Part shown: positions 8,395-17,580 of the stretch, in pieces
Position numbering within the stretch: position 1 is the stretch's first letter
Layout: the number at the start of each line of letters is the position of its first letter
NCBI GenBank assembly: GCA_947502885.1
Contig: CANNBP010000010.1
Location: 1 to 64,000 of the forward strand
From: an uncultured Aquimarina sp.
Lineage (GTDB): Bacteria; Bacteroidota; Bacteroidia; Flavobacteriales; Flavobacteriaceae
Reading direction: 5' to 3'
Length of the DNA: 64,000 nt
Program-made: the position numbers and the translations under genes
Notes under the pieces: generated by a model
Told to the model about the DNA's origin: nothing
The model's input: only the letters and a program-made list of their open reading frames with translations
The model's database searches: none

Positions 8395-9339
8395 ATGAAA
8401 AACCAAAGTATCTCAGTAGTTATATCATTGTTTAATGAAGCGGGTGGGGTACTTCATTTTTGGGATTCACTAAAGAACGTTCTTAGTAAAGAAAATCATT
8501 TGAATTTTGAACTTATATGGGTCAATGACGGTAGTACAGATGGTACACAAGCATTAATTAATCAAATACTTGAGGAAGATCTAAATAATATCAAAAATAT
8601 TAGTATAGAGTTTTCAAAGAATTTTGGGCATGAATCTGCAATGATAGCCGGGATTGATAATGCAAAAGGAGATGCTGTTATATGTATCGATTCTGATGGA
8701 CAACACCCACCTGAGGAAATACCAAAAATGATAGAGGCTTATCATATGGGGCACGATATCATATTGATGAAGCGATCAGAACGTGGAGATAGTAGTTATT
8801 TGAAGAAGAAATTTTCAAAATTGTTTTATAAGATTATCAATTTGTTATCTTCTATTCGTTTTGAAGAAAACTCGACAGACTTTTTTTTAATTTCAAAACA
8901 GATAAAAGGAATTTTGAGATCTAACTTTAGAGATCAAAATCGATTTATTCGAGGGTTTGTGCAATCCTTAGGGTTTTCAAAAAAAACACTGTCTTTTATT
9001 GCTCCAGCTAGACAGTATGGAGAAAGTAGTTATTCGTATTTTAGTTTACTTAAACTAGCTTTTAATGCAATATTTTCATTCTCAAATAAGCCATTACGTA
9101 TTAGTATTTTTTTATCTGTTTTTTTTATTTTGTTTACTTTTGGAATGATTGGATTTACACTATATACATACCTTTATGGTACAGAAGCTCCATCTGGATA
9201 TAATACTATTATGATTTTTATGTCAGCCTCATTTTCGATATTATTTGTAACGCTTTCTGTGTTGTCACTTTACTTTGAAAAACTTATCCAGGAAATGAGA
9301 AAAAGACCTATTTATATTATTAAACATAAAAAAGATTAA
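8395..9339 (+). CDS. Family 2 glycosyltransferase, polyprenyl-phosphate hexose transferase type
   Basis: 314 aa. GT-A motifs: VVISLFNEAG (residues 8-17), WVNDGSTDGT (42-51), GHESAMIAGIDNAKGDAV (78-95) and DSDGQHPPEE (99-108). Two C-terminal transmembrane helices lie at about 235-260 and 272-296. This is the GtrB/ArnC/YfdH layout, which makes undecaprenyl- or polyprenyl-phosphate-linked sugars. The next gene starts 1 bp after its stop, so the two form an operon. It is the second enzyme of this class in the locus and differs from the minus-strand copy in lacking the insertion. Confidence 0.87.
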   Translation: MKNQSISVVISLFNEAGGVLHFWDSLKNVLSKENHLNFELIWVNDGSTDGTQALINQILEEDLNNIKNISIEFSKNFGHESAMIAGIDNAKGDAVICIDSDGQHPPEEIPKMIEAYHMGHDIILMKRSERGDSSYLKKKFSKLFYKIINLLSSIRFEENSTDFFLISKQIKGILRSNFRDQNRFIRGFVQSLGFSKKTLSFIAPARQYGESSYSYFSLLKLAFNAIFSFSNKPLRISIFLSVFFILFTFGMIGFTLYTYLYGTEAPSGYNTIMIFMSASFSILFVTLSVLSLYFEKLIQEMRKRPIYIIKHKKD

Positions 9340-9340
9340 T

Positions 9341-10831
9341 ATGAATCAATTGGGTAATTGGATAAGTCAATTTAATTCATTTTTAAAACTTGCTAAAGGC
9401 CTTAGAATAATTTTAATAGCAATTGTTCTAGTGAATGTTTTATTATATGTGAAATCTAATCATAAACCTTTTGTTTCTTCTCAAGTAAGAGCTGATGCAG
9501 CTGGTTTTTCTCCAGATAAGGCTTATAAGTTTACTTATTTTTACTTTTATACAGGACAATTTCCTTTAGCAACCTTAAATACTGATCTAGTATATTCTGA
9601 AGAAGGGGCAAAACAAGAGATCAATACGAGGGGAAAGGATTTAATAATGGAATATTTACACTGGTCAAGACTTGGAGAAAGTGCCAGGATTTGGGCGTAT
9701 TTACCTAATGCATATTTAAGAGGATCTCCTGAGCAGCCATCTATTAAATTATTTAATTCTATACTATTTGTAATAGGTTTGACAACGCTTTTTTTTGGTT
9801 TTTGGAAAATAAAGAAACCTTTATTAGGGCTTGGTTTGGTACTCATGATTAATTTTACACCATTTTTCTTGTATGAAATCTATTCTCACGAAAATGTTTT
9901 TGGACTCATGGGGTCTATATTTTTTATGATTTTAGGATTAAACGTACAAGTGTTATTTTCTAAAACTTTAACTTATTTTAAGCTTGGGTTTATAGCTGTT
10001 ATTTCGGGGGCTATAGTAGGTTTGTTTAGTGAGTTTAGAAATGAAATATCTGTTGTAATCGTTTCATTGTTGTTAATTTATATATTGTCTCAACAGTTAA
10101 AGATTATTCATAAGATTGTTTTTGTAATAGTGATTATTTTTTCGTTTAACTCTAGTAAAGGGTTTATTAGAGATTTTTTCAATTTAAAATTTGAAAAAAC
10201 AAGTCAATTAGTAAGTCTTAATAAAGGACATGTATATAATGGAGCAAAAATAAGTGGACATAATTTTTGGCATCCTGTGTTTTGTGGTTTAGGAGATTTT
10301 GATACAAAATATGGATATGAATGGAATGATATTAAAGCATATGATTATGCAATTCCTGTTTTGAATAGAAAGTATAAAATGAAAATAAGTTATTCAAGAA
10401 GATATCATACAGATGATTATTATGATGAAGCTAAATTGTATTATAAAAAACCCGAAGAATTACCATATTATGAAGAGGTAGTGAAAGAGAAAGTGCTTTC
10501 AGATATTAAAAATGATCCTGTATGGTATATTGAGATCATTGTGAAACGGATATTTAGGACATTAACTAAGACTATTCCTGTTTCATATATAGGTTTGTTA
10601 TTGTTTCCTTTGGTGTATATTTTAGTTCGAAGAAAGCTATGGGATTGGATCAAAATTTTGGTAGTTTCTCTTCCGTTATCGGCCACATCAATTATTGTGC
10701 ATTCCGGAAGAGGGACTACTTATAATTCGGTTTTTGTCTATTTTATAATTGCAATAATTATAATGTTGATTTACGATGAGTATGTGTTAAAAAAATCGAT
10801 GTCAAGGGCATTTATTGAAACTAAAAAATAG
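9341..10831 (+). CDS. Integral membrane protein of unknown function, possibly GT-C-like
   Basis: 496 aa with about 9-10 hydrophobic helices: one near residues 20-37, a cluster at about 140-260, and three at about 410-480. A long hydrophilic loop (about 285-400) is rich in Tyr, His and Asp (e.g. YSRRYHTDDYYDEAKLYY). Translational coupling to the GT2 gene suggests that it uses the lipid-linked sugar made there, as GtrA/GtrC-type partners do. I recognise no signature motif, so the function is open. Its last 11 bp overlap the 3' end of the convergent glutaminase gene. Confidence 0.7.
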   Translation: MNQLGNWISQFNSFLKLAKGLRIILIAIVLVNVLLYVKSNHKPFVSSQVRADAAGFSPDKAYKFTYFYFYTGQFPLATLNTDLVYSEEGAKQEINTRGKDLIMEYLHWSRLGESARIWAYLPNAYLRGSPEQPSIKLFNSILFVIGLTTLFFGFWKIKKPLLGLGLVLMINFTPFFLYEIYSHENVFGLMGSIFFMILGLNVQVLFSKTLTYFKLGFIAVISGAIVGLFSEFRNEISVVIVSLLLIYILSQQLKIIHKIVFVIVIIFSFNSSKGFIRDFFNLKFEKTSQLVSLNKGHVYNGAKISGHNFWHPVFCGLGDFDTKYGYEWNDIKAYDYAIPVLNRKYKMKISYSRRYHTDDYYDEAKLYYKKPEELPYYEEVVKEKVLSDIKNDPVWYIEIIVKRIFRTLTKTIPVSYIGLLLFPLVYILVRRKLWDWIKILVVSLPLSATSIIVHSGRGTTYNSVFVYFIIAIIIMLIYDEYVLKKSMSRAFIETKK

Positions 10832-11735
10832 AAAGTCCAGTTAAAGTGGTTAATCTTTCTAAAGCATACATTCCTAACTCAGAATTTCCCTTTGGGTTAA
10901 GAGGAGGGCTCCAGACAGATACGCTGTATTGTCCAGGGTGAATGGCTACAATTCCACCTCCAACACCACTTTTTCCGGGTAGTCCAACTCTAAAGCTGAA
11001 TTCGCCTGCTTCATCATAGAAGCCACAAGTTTGCATAATCGCATTGATACGTTTTACCGCTCTCGAACTTAATATTTGCTGATTGTTTGATAGTTGTTTT
11101 CCGCTATTGGCATAGATCATAAATGCTGTAGATAACTCTTTACAAGACATTTCTATAGCACATTGGTAGGTGTAAAAATCAAGAACCGTTTCAATATCAT
11201 TTTTGATGTTACCAAATGATTTCATCAAATTTAATAGAGCTGCATTGCGATGACTATGCGTTTTTTCAGACGTAAAGACTCTTTTGTTTATCGTAATGGT
11301 ATTTGTTTCTGTTATTTGATGAATAAAGTCCAAGAACTCTTTTTTAGGGTTTTTTAGTTTAGAGATTAAAATATCACATATAACTAAGGCACCTGCATTG
11401 ATAAAAGGGTTTCTCGGTATTCCATTTTCGCATTCAAGTTGAACTAAAGAATTAAAAGGGTCACCAGATGGCTCTACATCTACTCTATTAAATAGCTCAT
11501 CACCTAATTCAGACATAGCCATTGTTAGCCCAAATACTTTTGAGATACTTTGGATAGAAAAACGTTCTTCACTATCTCCAAAACTATAGTGTCCAGAATT
11601 ACTGCAGTATAGATGCATACCAAATTTTTTTGAATCAATTTTGGCTAATTCGGGTATATATGACGCCACTTTTCCTAAATATGGTTTATTGAAAACTTCA
11701 GTTTCAATGGTGTTTAAAATTCTTTCGTATTCCAT
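10821..11735 (-). CDS. glsA: Glutaminase (beta-lactamase-fold family)
   Basis: 304 aa, the usual length for bacterial glutaminase GlsA/GlsB, which hydrolyses glutamine to glutamate and ammonia. The nucleophile motif S-x-x-K is SISK at residues 63-66. Other family blocks are VEPSGDPFNSL (88-98), GIPRNPFINAGAL (105-117), MSCKELSTAFMIYANSG and the C-terminal GLPGKSGVGGGIVA, in which the last Ser/Gly segment closes the active site. It is cytoplasmic, with no signal peptide. It lies 9 bp downstream of dipeptidase E on the same strand, consistent with a peptide/glutamine utilisation pair. It overlaps the convergent upstream-strand gene by 11 bp. Confidence 0.95.
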   Translation of the reverse strand: MEYERILNTIETEVFNKPYLGKVASYIPELAKIDSKKFGMHLYCSNSGHYSFGDSEERFSIQSISKVFGLTMAMSELGDELFNRVDVEPSGDPFNSLVQLECENGIPRNPFINAGALVICDILISKLKNPKKEFLDFIHQITETNTITINKRVFTSEKTHSHRNAALLNLMKSFGNIKNDIETVLDFYTYQCAIEMSCKELSTAFMIYANSGKQLSNNQQILSSRAVKRINAIMQTCGFYDEAGEFSFRVGLPGKSGVGGGIVAIHPGQYSVSVWSPPLNPKGNSELGMYALERLTTLTGLSIF

Positions 11736-11744
11736 GAAAAAAAA

Positions 11745-12452
11745 TTAGTTTAATTCAGATAGAGAACTGTTAGTTTCTATTTCATATGGTGCTTTGTTTT
11801 GTTCAAAGATTCGAGCTTTCAAGTTTCCTTTTAAAGTGATGCTATTGTCACGAACTCTTAGCCAACTGCCTTCTCTAAGTCCAACAACAGGAGGAGAGTT
11901 TAGGTTATGAAATTCTTTAATTCTTGTTTCTCGAGTCTCACCTTTATGTGTAGAGTTGGGATCTGGATCAAGATAGTGTGGGTTAATGTTAAAAGGAACA
12001 ACTCCTAAAGTAATAAAGCTTGGTGGGTATACTATAGGCATGTCATTAGTGGTTTTCATAGTAAGTCCACAAATATTACTTCCGGCACTTGTTCCAAGAT
12101 ATGGCGTTCCAGAATTTATTGCGGTTTTAAGAGGTTCAATAATTTTGTTCTTGTATAACTGATTTACCAGTAGAAATGTATTTCCCCCACCTGTATAAAT
12201 TCCTTTAGCATTTTTTATGGCCTCTATTGGGTTTTCGAACATATGAACACTTACCACCCTCTTGTTGATCTTTTTAAATATATTATTTATGCCTATGGTA
12301 TACTCATCGTGTGAAATTCCGCCAGGACGGGCATATGGTATAAAAAGAATTTCATCAACATTGGCGTATAATTCGATTAAAACTTCTTGTAAATATGATA
12401 AAGGTGCGCTACCATGAATGGTAGAAGTACTTGCTATGATACAGTTTTTCAT
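11745..12452 (-). CDS. pepE: Peptidase E (alpha-aspartyl dipeptidase, family S51)
   Basis: 235 aa, close to the roughly 230 aa of PepE. The nucleophile elbow GTSAGSN lies at residues 120-126 (Ser122), with YTGGGNTF at 87-94, DMPIVYPPSF after it and NPHYLDPDPNSTHKGETR carrying the catalytic His, all as in class I glutamine-amidotransferase-like S51 peptidases. It hydrolyses Asp-X dipeptides in the cytoplasm. The gene is followed 9 bp later by glutaminase, probably as an operon. Confidence 0.93.
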   Translation of the reverse strand: MKNCIIASTSTIHGSAPLSYLQEVLIELYANVDEILFIPYARPGGISHDEYTIGINNIFKKINKRVVSVHMFENPIEAIKNAKGIYTGGGNTFLLVNQLYKNKIIEPLKTAINSGTPYLGTSAGSNICGLTMKTTNDMPIVYPPSFITLGVVPFNINPHYLDPDPNSTHKGETRETRIKEFHNLNSPPVVGLREGSWLRVRDNSITLKGNLKARIFEQNKAPYEIETNSSLSELN

Positions 12453-12553
12453 TACTTTTTATAAAAGTTATTTAATGTTTACTTGATTCTAAATCTTTGC
12501 GGAAGATAAAAAAAATGTAGTATCTTAATAAGGAAAATCAATCTCATTCGTAT

Positions 12554-13345
12554 ATGAAAATAAAATTAATTGCTTTGTTAACATGTTTTGCATTAACTAC
12601 GGCTGTTGGGCAGATCACTTCTCGAGTTAATATTATCGGAAAAATAAGTGCGCCCATAGGAGATGATGTCGAAGGAGTAGTAGTTTATAATCGTAGCAGT
12701 AATAAGGGGACAATAACAGATAAAAATGGAGTGTTTAAAATTAAGGCCGGCATTGGTGATAAGCTAGAAGCGGTTGCAATGCAATATCAAAATGTTGTGA
12801 TATTTATTGATAAAAATGTAATGAATAATAAACGTCTTCATATTTTTCTTAATGAGTCAATAAACCAACTAGAAGAAGTGGTAGTTACCCCATATGATTT
12901 GTCTGGTAATGTCAAAACTGATATAAAAAAAGTATCATATGTTAGAAGTGGTGTAGGTAATGTATTAGAAGATACTTCTTCGATAATTAATGATAGTGAC
13001 TATGATTTTTTTCCAGATGAATTGTCTTCGGTAACTAACAATAGTATAAAAGAAAATAGATTGATTAATGGATTAAATTTTGCTAACCTTTTTAGATTGG
13101 TATATGAAATCCAAGGAAAACCTGAAAAGCAAACACACACACAGGATATTGATAGTAAAATACGTGATATGTATAATGATCAGTTTTTTAAAGATTATCT
13201 TACCTTAGAAATAGAAGAGATAAATGATTTTATTGTTTTTGCAGAAAATAATGGGCTCGATTTTGATTATCTTAAATCAGGAAAAGAACTTGATCTTTTA
13301 CAATTTTTGGCTTACCAAAGTAAACGATATAAAAGTCAAAAGTAA
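12554..13345 (+). CDS. Exported CarboxypepD_reg-like protein (paralogue 1)
   Basis: 263 aa. A signal peptide ends near residue 20 (TTAVGQ). Residues about 27-108 form a carboxypeptidase-regulatory-like beta-sandwich: GKISAPIGDDVEGVVVYNRSS, then GTITDKNGVFKIKAGIGDKL. QLEEVVVTPYDLSG follows, the type of segment that normally leads into a TonB plug. Here no plug or barrel follows; the C-terminal half is hydrophilic, so this is a stand-alone domain and not a receptor. It is followed 65 bp later by a diverged paralogue with the same layout. Function unknown; probably cell-envelope located. Confidence 0.8.
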   Translation: MKIKLIALLTCFALTTAVGQITSRVNIIGKISAPIGDDVEGVVVYNRSSNKGTITDKNGVFKIKAGIGDKLEAVAMQYQNVVIFIDKNVMNNKRLHIFLNESINQLEEVVVTPYDLSGNVKTDIKKVSYVRSGVGNVLEDTSSIINDSDYDFFPDELSSVTNNSIKENRLINGLNFANLFRLVYEIQGKPEKQTHTQDIDSKIRDMYNDQFFKDYLTLEIEEINDFIVFAENNGLDFDYLKSGKELDLLQFLAYQSKRYKSQK

Positions 13346-13410
13346 TTTAAGAGGATTGCAACATTGAATGGTTTGATTTGTCTTTATGATAAAATGTATA
13401 GCTTTCTTTA

Positions 13411-14163
13411 ATGCAAAAAAAATACTTAGGAATCATCTTGTTTTTAATAATTTATAATGTCGTTTCGGGTCAAAGAAAAGAGATACGAGGAAGAATACTT
13501 AATGAAGATGCAGAAGGGATTCATATAATTAATAAAACGGCCAATTTGTTTACAATTGCAGATAAGAATGGTATTTTCTTTATTAATGCGGCGATTGGAG
13601 ATATATTGGTTTTGTCCTCGGTTCAATACGATCTTAAGGTTATAACACTTGATCAAAAAAAGTATATTCAAGGAAAGTTCAATATTTCTCTAAAAGAAAA
13701 CCTTACAGAGTTAGAAGATGTTATTGTAGGCATGCAATTATCTGGAGATTTAAACAAAGATGTAAAAAGCGTAATTATAGAAAAATCAATTTCACCAGAG
13801 GATGTAGGGATTCCAGAATATCACGGTGTTCAAGAAGAAAAAATTGTTCCAATTTATAAAGCAATTACTCCTACTAGGATTGATATAGAAGCAATGTATA
13901 AGCATTTTTCGGGGTACTATAAAACCTTGAAAGCCACACGAAAAATGGATAAAGAGAATAAAAGCCTTGAGGCAATTAAAAGTTTTTATGGAAAAAGGTT
14001 TTTGCTTGCTACCTATAGTTTACCAAAGGATAAATTGCATGAATTTTTATTGTTTTGTGTTGAAACAAGTACTATTGAGAGTGAATTTAAAAATAGCAAT
14101 CATAATAATGTATTGCAGATATTTTCTTCTAAACGTAAAGAGTTTGGGGGAGAAAGAGAATGA
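13411..14163 (+). CDS. Exported CarboxypepD_reg-like protein (paralogue 2)
   Basis: 250 aa. The signal peptide is about residues 1-20 (ending VVSGQ). The N-terminal beta-sandwich has GRILNEDAEGIHIINKTANLFTIADKNGIFFINAAIGD and then NLTELEDVIVGMQLSGDLNKDVKSV, matching the upstream gene block by block. The C-terminal part is charged and unrelated to TonB barrels. Tandem duplication followed by divergence explains the pair. Function unknown. Confidence 0.78.
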   Translation: MQKKYLGIILFLIIYNVVSGQRKEIRGRILNEDAEGIHIINKTANLFTIADKNGIFFINAAIGDILVLSSVQYDLKVITLDQKKYIQGKFNISLKENLTELEDVIVGMQLSGDLNKDVKSVIIEKSISPEDVGIPEYHGVQEEKIVPIYKAITPTRIDIEAMYKHFSGYYKTLKATRKMDKENKSLEAIKSFYGKRFLLATYSLPKDKLHEFLLFCVETSTIESEFKNSNHNNVLQIFSSKRKEFGGERE

Positions 14164-14248
14164 TTTTTAAAAAGCGATTTTAAGTTTGGCATAATTTTTT
14201 AATTTGAAATTATAGAAATGGTTAATTTTATCGAATTATAACTCTACA

Positions 14249-14758
14249 ATGAATAAAATCAAATTAGTTTTTCTTTCCATATTAATTATTGGCTTATGTT
14301 CATTTACATTAGTGCATAAGTTTTATGTAAGTGTTACTCAGGTCGAGTATATTGAGTCACAGAAATCATTGCAAATTATTTCAAGAATTTTTGTTGATGA
14401 CTTAGAGGATTTATTACGTGAAAGGTATGATGAGAGAATAAGGTTAGATAAAAATAGAGAAACTCCGACTGCTGATAAATATTTAAGGACTTATTTGTCT
14501 AAAAAGATGGTGTTTGAAGTAAATGGACAACCGGTTACTTTTTCTTATATAGGTAAAGAATATGAAGACGAGTTGATGATTTGTTATTTGGAAATTGAAA
14601 ATGTTACAACCTTAAAAACAATAGAAGTTACAAATCAATTATTGCTTGATCTTTTTGATGAACAACAGAATATTATCCATGTTAAGAGTGGAAATAAAAG
14701 AAAAAGCTTGATTCTTGAGGCAGGAAGAGATGTTGGCGTGTTAAAATTTAGTAAATAA
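14249..14758 (+). CDS. DUF6702 family protein
   Basis: 169 aa with an N-terminal hydrophobic signal or anchor (residues 5-22). FYVSVTQVEYIESQKSLQIISRIFVDDLEDLLRE and the later acidic strands match the pattern I associate with DUF6702 of Flavobacteriia, where the gene is commonly just upstream of an M1 peptidase, as here (56 bp). Probably exported. No catalytic motif is seen. Confidence 0.7.
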   Translation: MNKIKLVFLSILIIGLCSFTLVHKFYVSVTQVEYIESQKSLQIISRIFVDDLEDLLRERYDERIRLDKNRETPTADKYLRTYLSKKMVFEVNGQPVTFSYIGKEYEDELMICYLEIENVTTLKTIEVTNQLLLDLFDEQQNIIHVKSGNKRKSLILEAGRDVGVLKFSK

Positions 14759-14814
14759 ATTATTAAATTTTCAAAAAACAATTATTTTGCAAGAATAATT
14801 CTAGCAAGTTCAAA

Positions 14815-17133
14815 ATGACTACAATGAAAAAGATATTTTTAACTCTTTTAACTACTTTTTTTATTTCGGGTATTTCGTTTTCCCAAAATTTGGAAAAAGG
14901 TAAAAACAAAAGAGAGTTGGGGCATACCAATCAAAATAAGTTTAAACAACTTTATGATGAGTTTGCAACACCAAATATGTATAGAACAGGATCTGGGGCT
15001 CCGGGTTCTGCATATTATCAGCAACAGGCAGATTATAAAATGGTGATAGAGCTTGATGATGAAAACAAAAAACTTTCTGGAAAAGAAACCATAACATATA
15101 CGAACAATTCTCCTGATAATTTAGAATTTTTATGGGTGCAATTAGATCAAAATATGAGGGCCAAAGATTCGAAAACTCCATTGATTAACCCTGATGGTAT
15201 GGACCCAGCTCAAACACGAGGTAAATTTTTAAGCACTTATCTCACTGAGCCATTTGATGGAGGTTTTAATATTACCGAGGTTAAAGGTAGTGATGGTAAC
15301 CCTCTTGAATATACTATCAATAGAACCATGATGAGGGTAGAAATGGATCAGGATTTAAAGCCTGGCGAGAAATTCGTTTTTTCTATACAGTGGTGGTATA
15401 ATATTAATAATCATGTTAAAGGTGGAGGAAGATCAGGATATGAAGAGTTTGAAGATGGAAATAGAGCCTATGTAATTGCACAGTTTTATCCTCGTATGGC
15501 TGTATATAATGATGTCGAGGGATGGCAAAATCATCAGTTTTGGGGTAGGGGAGAGTTTGCTTTACCATTCGGTAATTTTGAAGTAGATATTACTGTTCCT
15601 GCAGACCATATATTAGATGGGACAGGAGTGTTGGTAAATAGAGATGAAATTTTTACCAAAGAGATGATGAACCGTTATGAAAATGCAAAAAAATCTTTTG
15701 ATGAACCAGTTGTTATTGTCACTCAAGAAGAAGCTATTGCAAAGGAAAAAAAGTTTTCTAAAAAGAAAAAAACATGGAAGCTTAAAGCAGAGAATGTTCG
15801 TGATTTTGGTTTTGCAACTTCAAGAAGATTTATTTGGGATATGATGGCTGTTAAAATTGGAGATAGAGATGTAATGGCTGTGTCGATGTACCCTAAGGAA
15901 GGAAACCCATTGTGGGAAGATTGGTCTACAAAAGTGGTTGCTAGTACTTTAAAATCATATAGTAGAATGACATTTGATTATCCATATCATAAGGCAATAT
16001 CTGTACATGCAAAAAGTCAGGGAATGGAGTATCCTATGATATGTTGGAATTATGGTAGACCTGAGCCTGATGGAACTTATAATGATGGAGTAAAATACGG
16101 CATGATGAGTGTTATTGTTCATGAAGTAGGTCATAATTTCTTTCCAATGATTGTTAATAGTGATGAGCGTCAATGGACATGGATGGATGAAGGGATTAAT
16201 ACGTTTGTGCAATATGTAGCAGAACAAGATTTTGGAGAACAATACCCTGAAGCTATAGGTAATGCCAAGAAATATCCTTCAAAAAGAGGTCCTGCTCATA
16301 AAATAGTGCCATATATGAGTGGTGATCAGAGTTTTCTTTCGCCAATAATGTCTCAGTCTAATAATATACATCAGTTTGGTTCGAATGCCTATGGAAAACC
16401 AGCTACAGGGCTTAACATTTTAAGAGAAACTGTAATGGGTAGAGAATTGTTTGATTATGCTTTTAGGACATATTCGCAGCGTTGGATGTTTAAGCACCCT
16501 ACACCAGAAGATTTTTTCAGGACTATGGAAGATGCTTCTGCAGTAGACTTGGATTGGTTTTGGAGAGGATGGTTTTATACTACGGATTATACAGATATCG
16601 GTATTGTTGATGTTAAAAAATATGTGGTGTCTAAAGTAGGAACGTTAGATGCTCAAAAATTTGCATCATCCAGTTGGGGGCTTAGGAGAGCTAATTTTTC
16701 AGAATTAGTATTTATGGTAGAAGAAGGAGGTAAAGATTATAATAGAATTAAGTCTAACGACGGTATTGTAGAAGATCCAGTTTCTCTAAAAGAATACCTA
16801 ATGGATAATTTCTCTGTAGAAGAGCGCAAGAATATAAAAGAACCTAAATATTTTTATGAGGTAACTTTTGAAAAACCAGGTGGTTTAGTAATGCCTTTGA
16901 TAGTTGAGTACACATACGATGATGGTACAAAAGAAAGGATAACATATCCAGCAGAAATTTGGAGAAAAAATGATGTTGTTAAAAGAGCTATTGCTTCAAG
17001 TAAAGGAATTGCAAAAATTGTTGTTGATCCCGATAGAGAAACAGCAGATATTGATACATCAAACAACAGCTGGCCAACTAAAAATTCGCAAGGAAAATTT
17101 GAGCGATTTAAAAATAAAATAAAGGGTCAGTAG
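14815..17133 (+). CDS. Exported M1-family metallopeptidase
   Basis: 772 aa. The signal peptide MKKIFLTLLTTFFISGISFSQ begins at the second Met (14824), which is an equally good start. The zinc site is complete: HEVGH at residues 436-440 and the third ligand Glu at 459 in WMDEGINTF, giving the M1 HExxH-x18-E spacing. The exopeptidase GxMEN motif is replaced by QGMEYPM (about 403-409), and GNRAYVIAQFYPRMAVYND lies in the N-terminal domain. This is a gluzincin aminopeptidase, likely cleaving peptides in the periplasm or outside the cell. A strong hairpin terminator follows. Confidence 0.92.
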   Translation: MTTMKKIFLTLLTTFFISGISFSQNLEKGKNKRELGHTNQNKFKQLYDEFATPNMYRTGSGAPGSAYYQQQADYKMVIELDDENKKLSGKETITYTNNSPDNLEFLWVQLDQNMRAKDSKTPLINPDGMDPAQTRGKFLSTYLTEPFDGGFNITEVKGSDGNPLEYTINRTMMRVEMDQDLKPGEKFVFSIQWWYNINNHVKGGGRSGYEEFEDGNRAYVIAQFYPRMAVYNDVEGWQNHQFWGRGEFALPFGNFEVDITVPADHILDGTGVLVNRDEIFTKEMMNRYENAKKSFDEPVVIVTQEEAIAKEKKFSKKKKTWKLKAENVRDFGFATSRRFIWDMMAVKIGDRDVMAVSMYPKEGNPLWEDWSTKVVASTLKSYSRMTFDYPYHKAISVHAKSQGMEYPMICWNYGRPEPDGTYNDGVKYGMMSVIVHEVGHNFFPMIVNSDERQWTWMDEGINTFVQYVAEQDFGEQYPEAIGNAKKYPSKRGPAHKIVPYMSGDQSFLSPIMSQSNNIHQFGSNAYGKPATGLNILRETVMGRELFDYAFRTYSQRWMFKHPTPEDFFRTMEDASAVDLDWFWRGWFYTTDYTDIGIVDVKKYVVSKVGTLDAQKFASSSWGLRRANFSELVFMVEEGGKDYNRIKSNDGIVEDPVSLKEYLMDNFSVEERKNIKEPKYFYEVTFEKPGGLVMPLIVEYTYDDGTKERITYPAEIWRKNDVVKRAIASSKGIAKIVVDPDRETADIDTSNNSWPTKNSQGKFERFKNKIKGQ

Positions 17134-17170
17134 GTATTTGTATTGATCTTAAATTATATCATTAACATAA

Positions 17171-17205
17171 AAAGCCATTTTGATCATTTTCAGAATGGCT
17201 TTTTC
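17171..17205 (+). terminator. Rho-independent terminator after M1 peptidase
   Basis: AAAGCCATT at 17171-17179 pairs with AATGGCTTT at 17194-17202 and is followed by T residues. It ends only 15 bp before the -7 element of tatA, so the tatA -33 region lies within the terminator stem. Confidence 0.85.
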
Positions 17206-17219
17206 TATACAATATTGAT

Positions 17220-17227
17220 TATATTTG
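17220..17227 (+). promoter_or_regulatory. -7 element of tatA
   Basis: TATATTTG matches TAnnTTTG exactly and ends 7 bp before the ATG at 17235, so the transcript would be leaderless or nearly so. No TTG is seen at the ideal -33 distance. Confidence 0.5.
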
Positions 17228-17234
17228 CATTGTT

Positions 17235-17528
17235 ATGACAGTATTACCATTATTTATTAGCGGAACCGAAATTGCATTTATTGCTTTTATATTGGTTATG
17301 GTTTTTGGAGCAGATAAAATCCCTGAGATTGCACGAGGTTTAGGTAAAGGAATGCGTGTGATCAAGGATGCTACAAATGATATCAAAACTGAGATCACCA
17401 AAAGTGCAGAAGAACATGGTCTAGATACGAACTTGCCATCGTCAATTTCTTCTGATATTAAAAAAGAAATAGATCAAGTTAAAGAGGATATTGATGAGGT
17501 AACAGGACCTATCAAAAGACAATTTTAA
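17235..17528 (+). CDS. tatA: Sec-independent translocase protein TatA/TatB
   Basis: 97 aa. One N-terminal transmembrane helix (about residues 7-23, ISGTEIAFIAFILVMVFG) is followed by the hinge and amphipathic helix ADKIPEIARGLGKGMRVIKDATNDIKTEI, the signature of TatA/B. An acidic, Lys/Asp-rich tail follows. It forms the pore-building subunit of the Tat pathway for folded proteins. The short tail and KIPEIARGLGKG helix fit TatA better than TatB; Bacteroidota commonly have TatA-like proteins only. tatC is not in the window. Confidence 0.9.
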   Translation: MTVLPLFISGTEIAFIAFILVMVFGADKIPEIARGLGKGMRVIKDATNDIKTEITKSAEEHGLDTNLPSSISSDIKKEIDQVKEDIDEVTGPIKRQF

Positions 17529-17580
17529 ACTTTTCTACGGATGATGATAATAAAGATCATTATTCTTGTTTAAATTAAAA

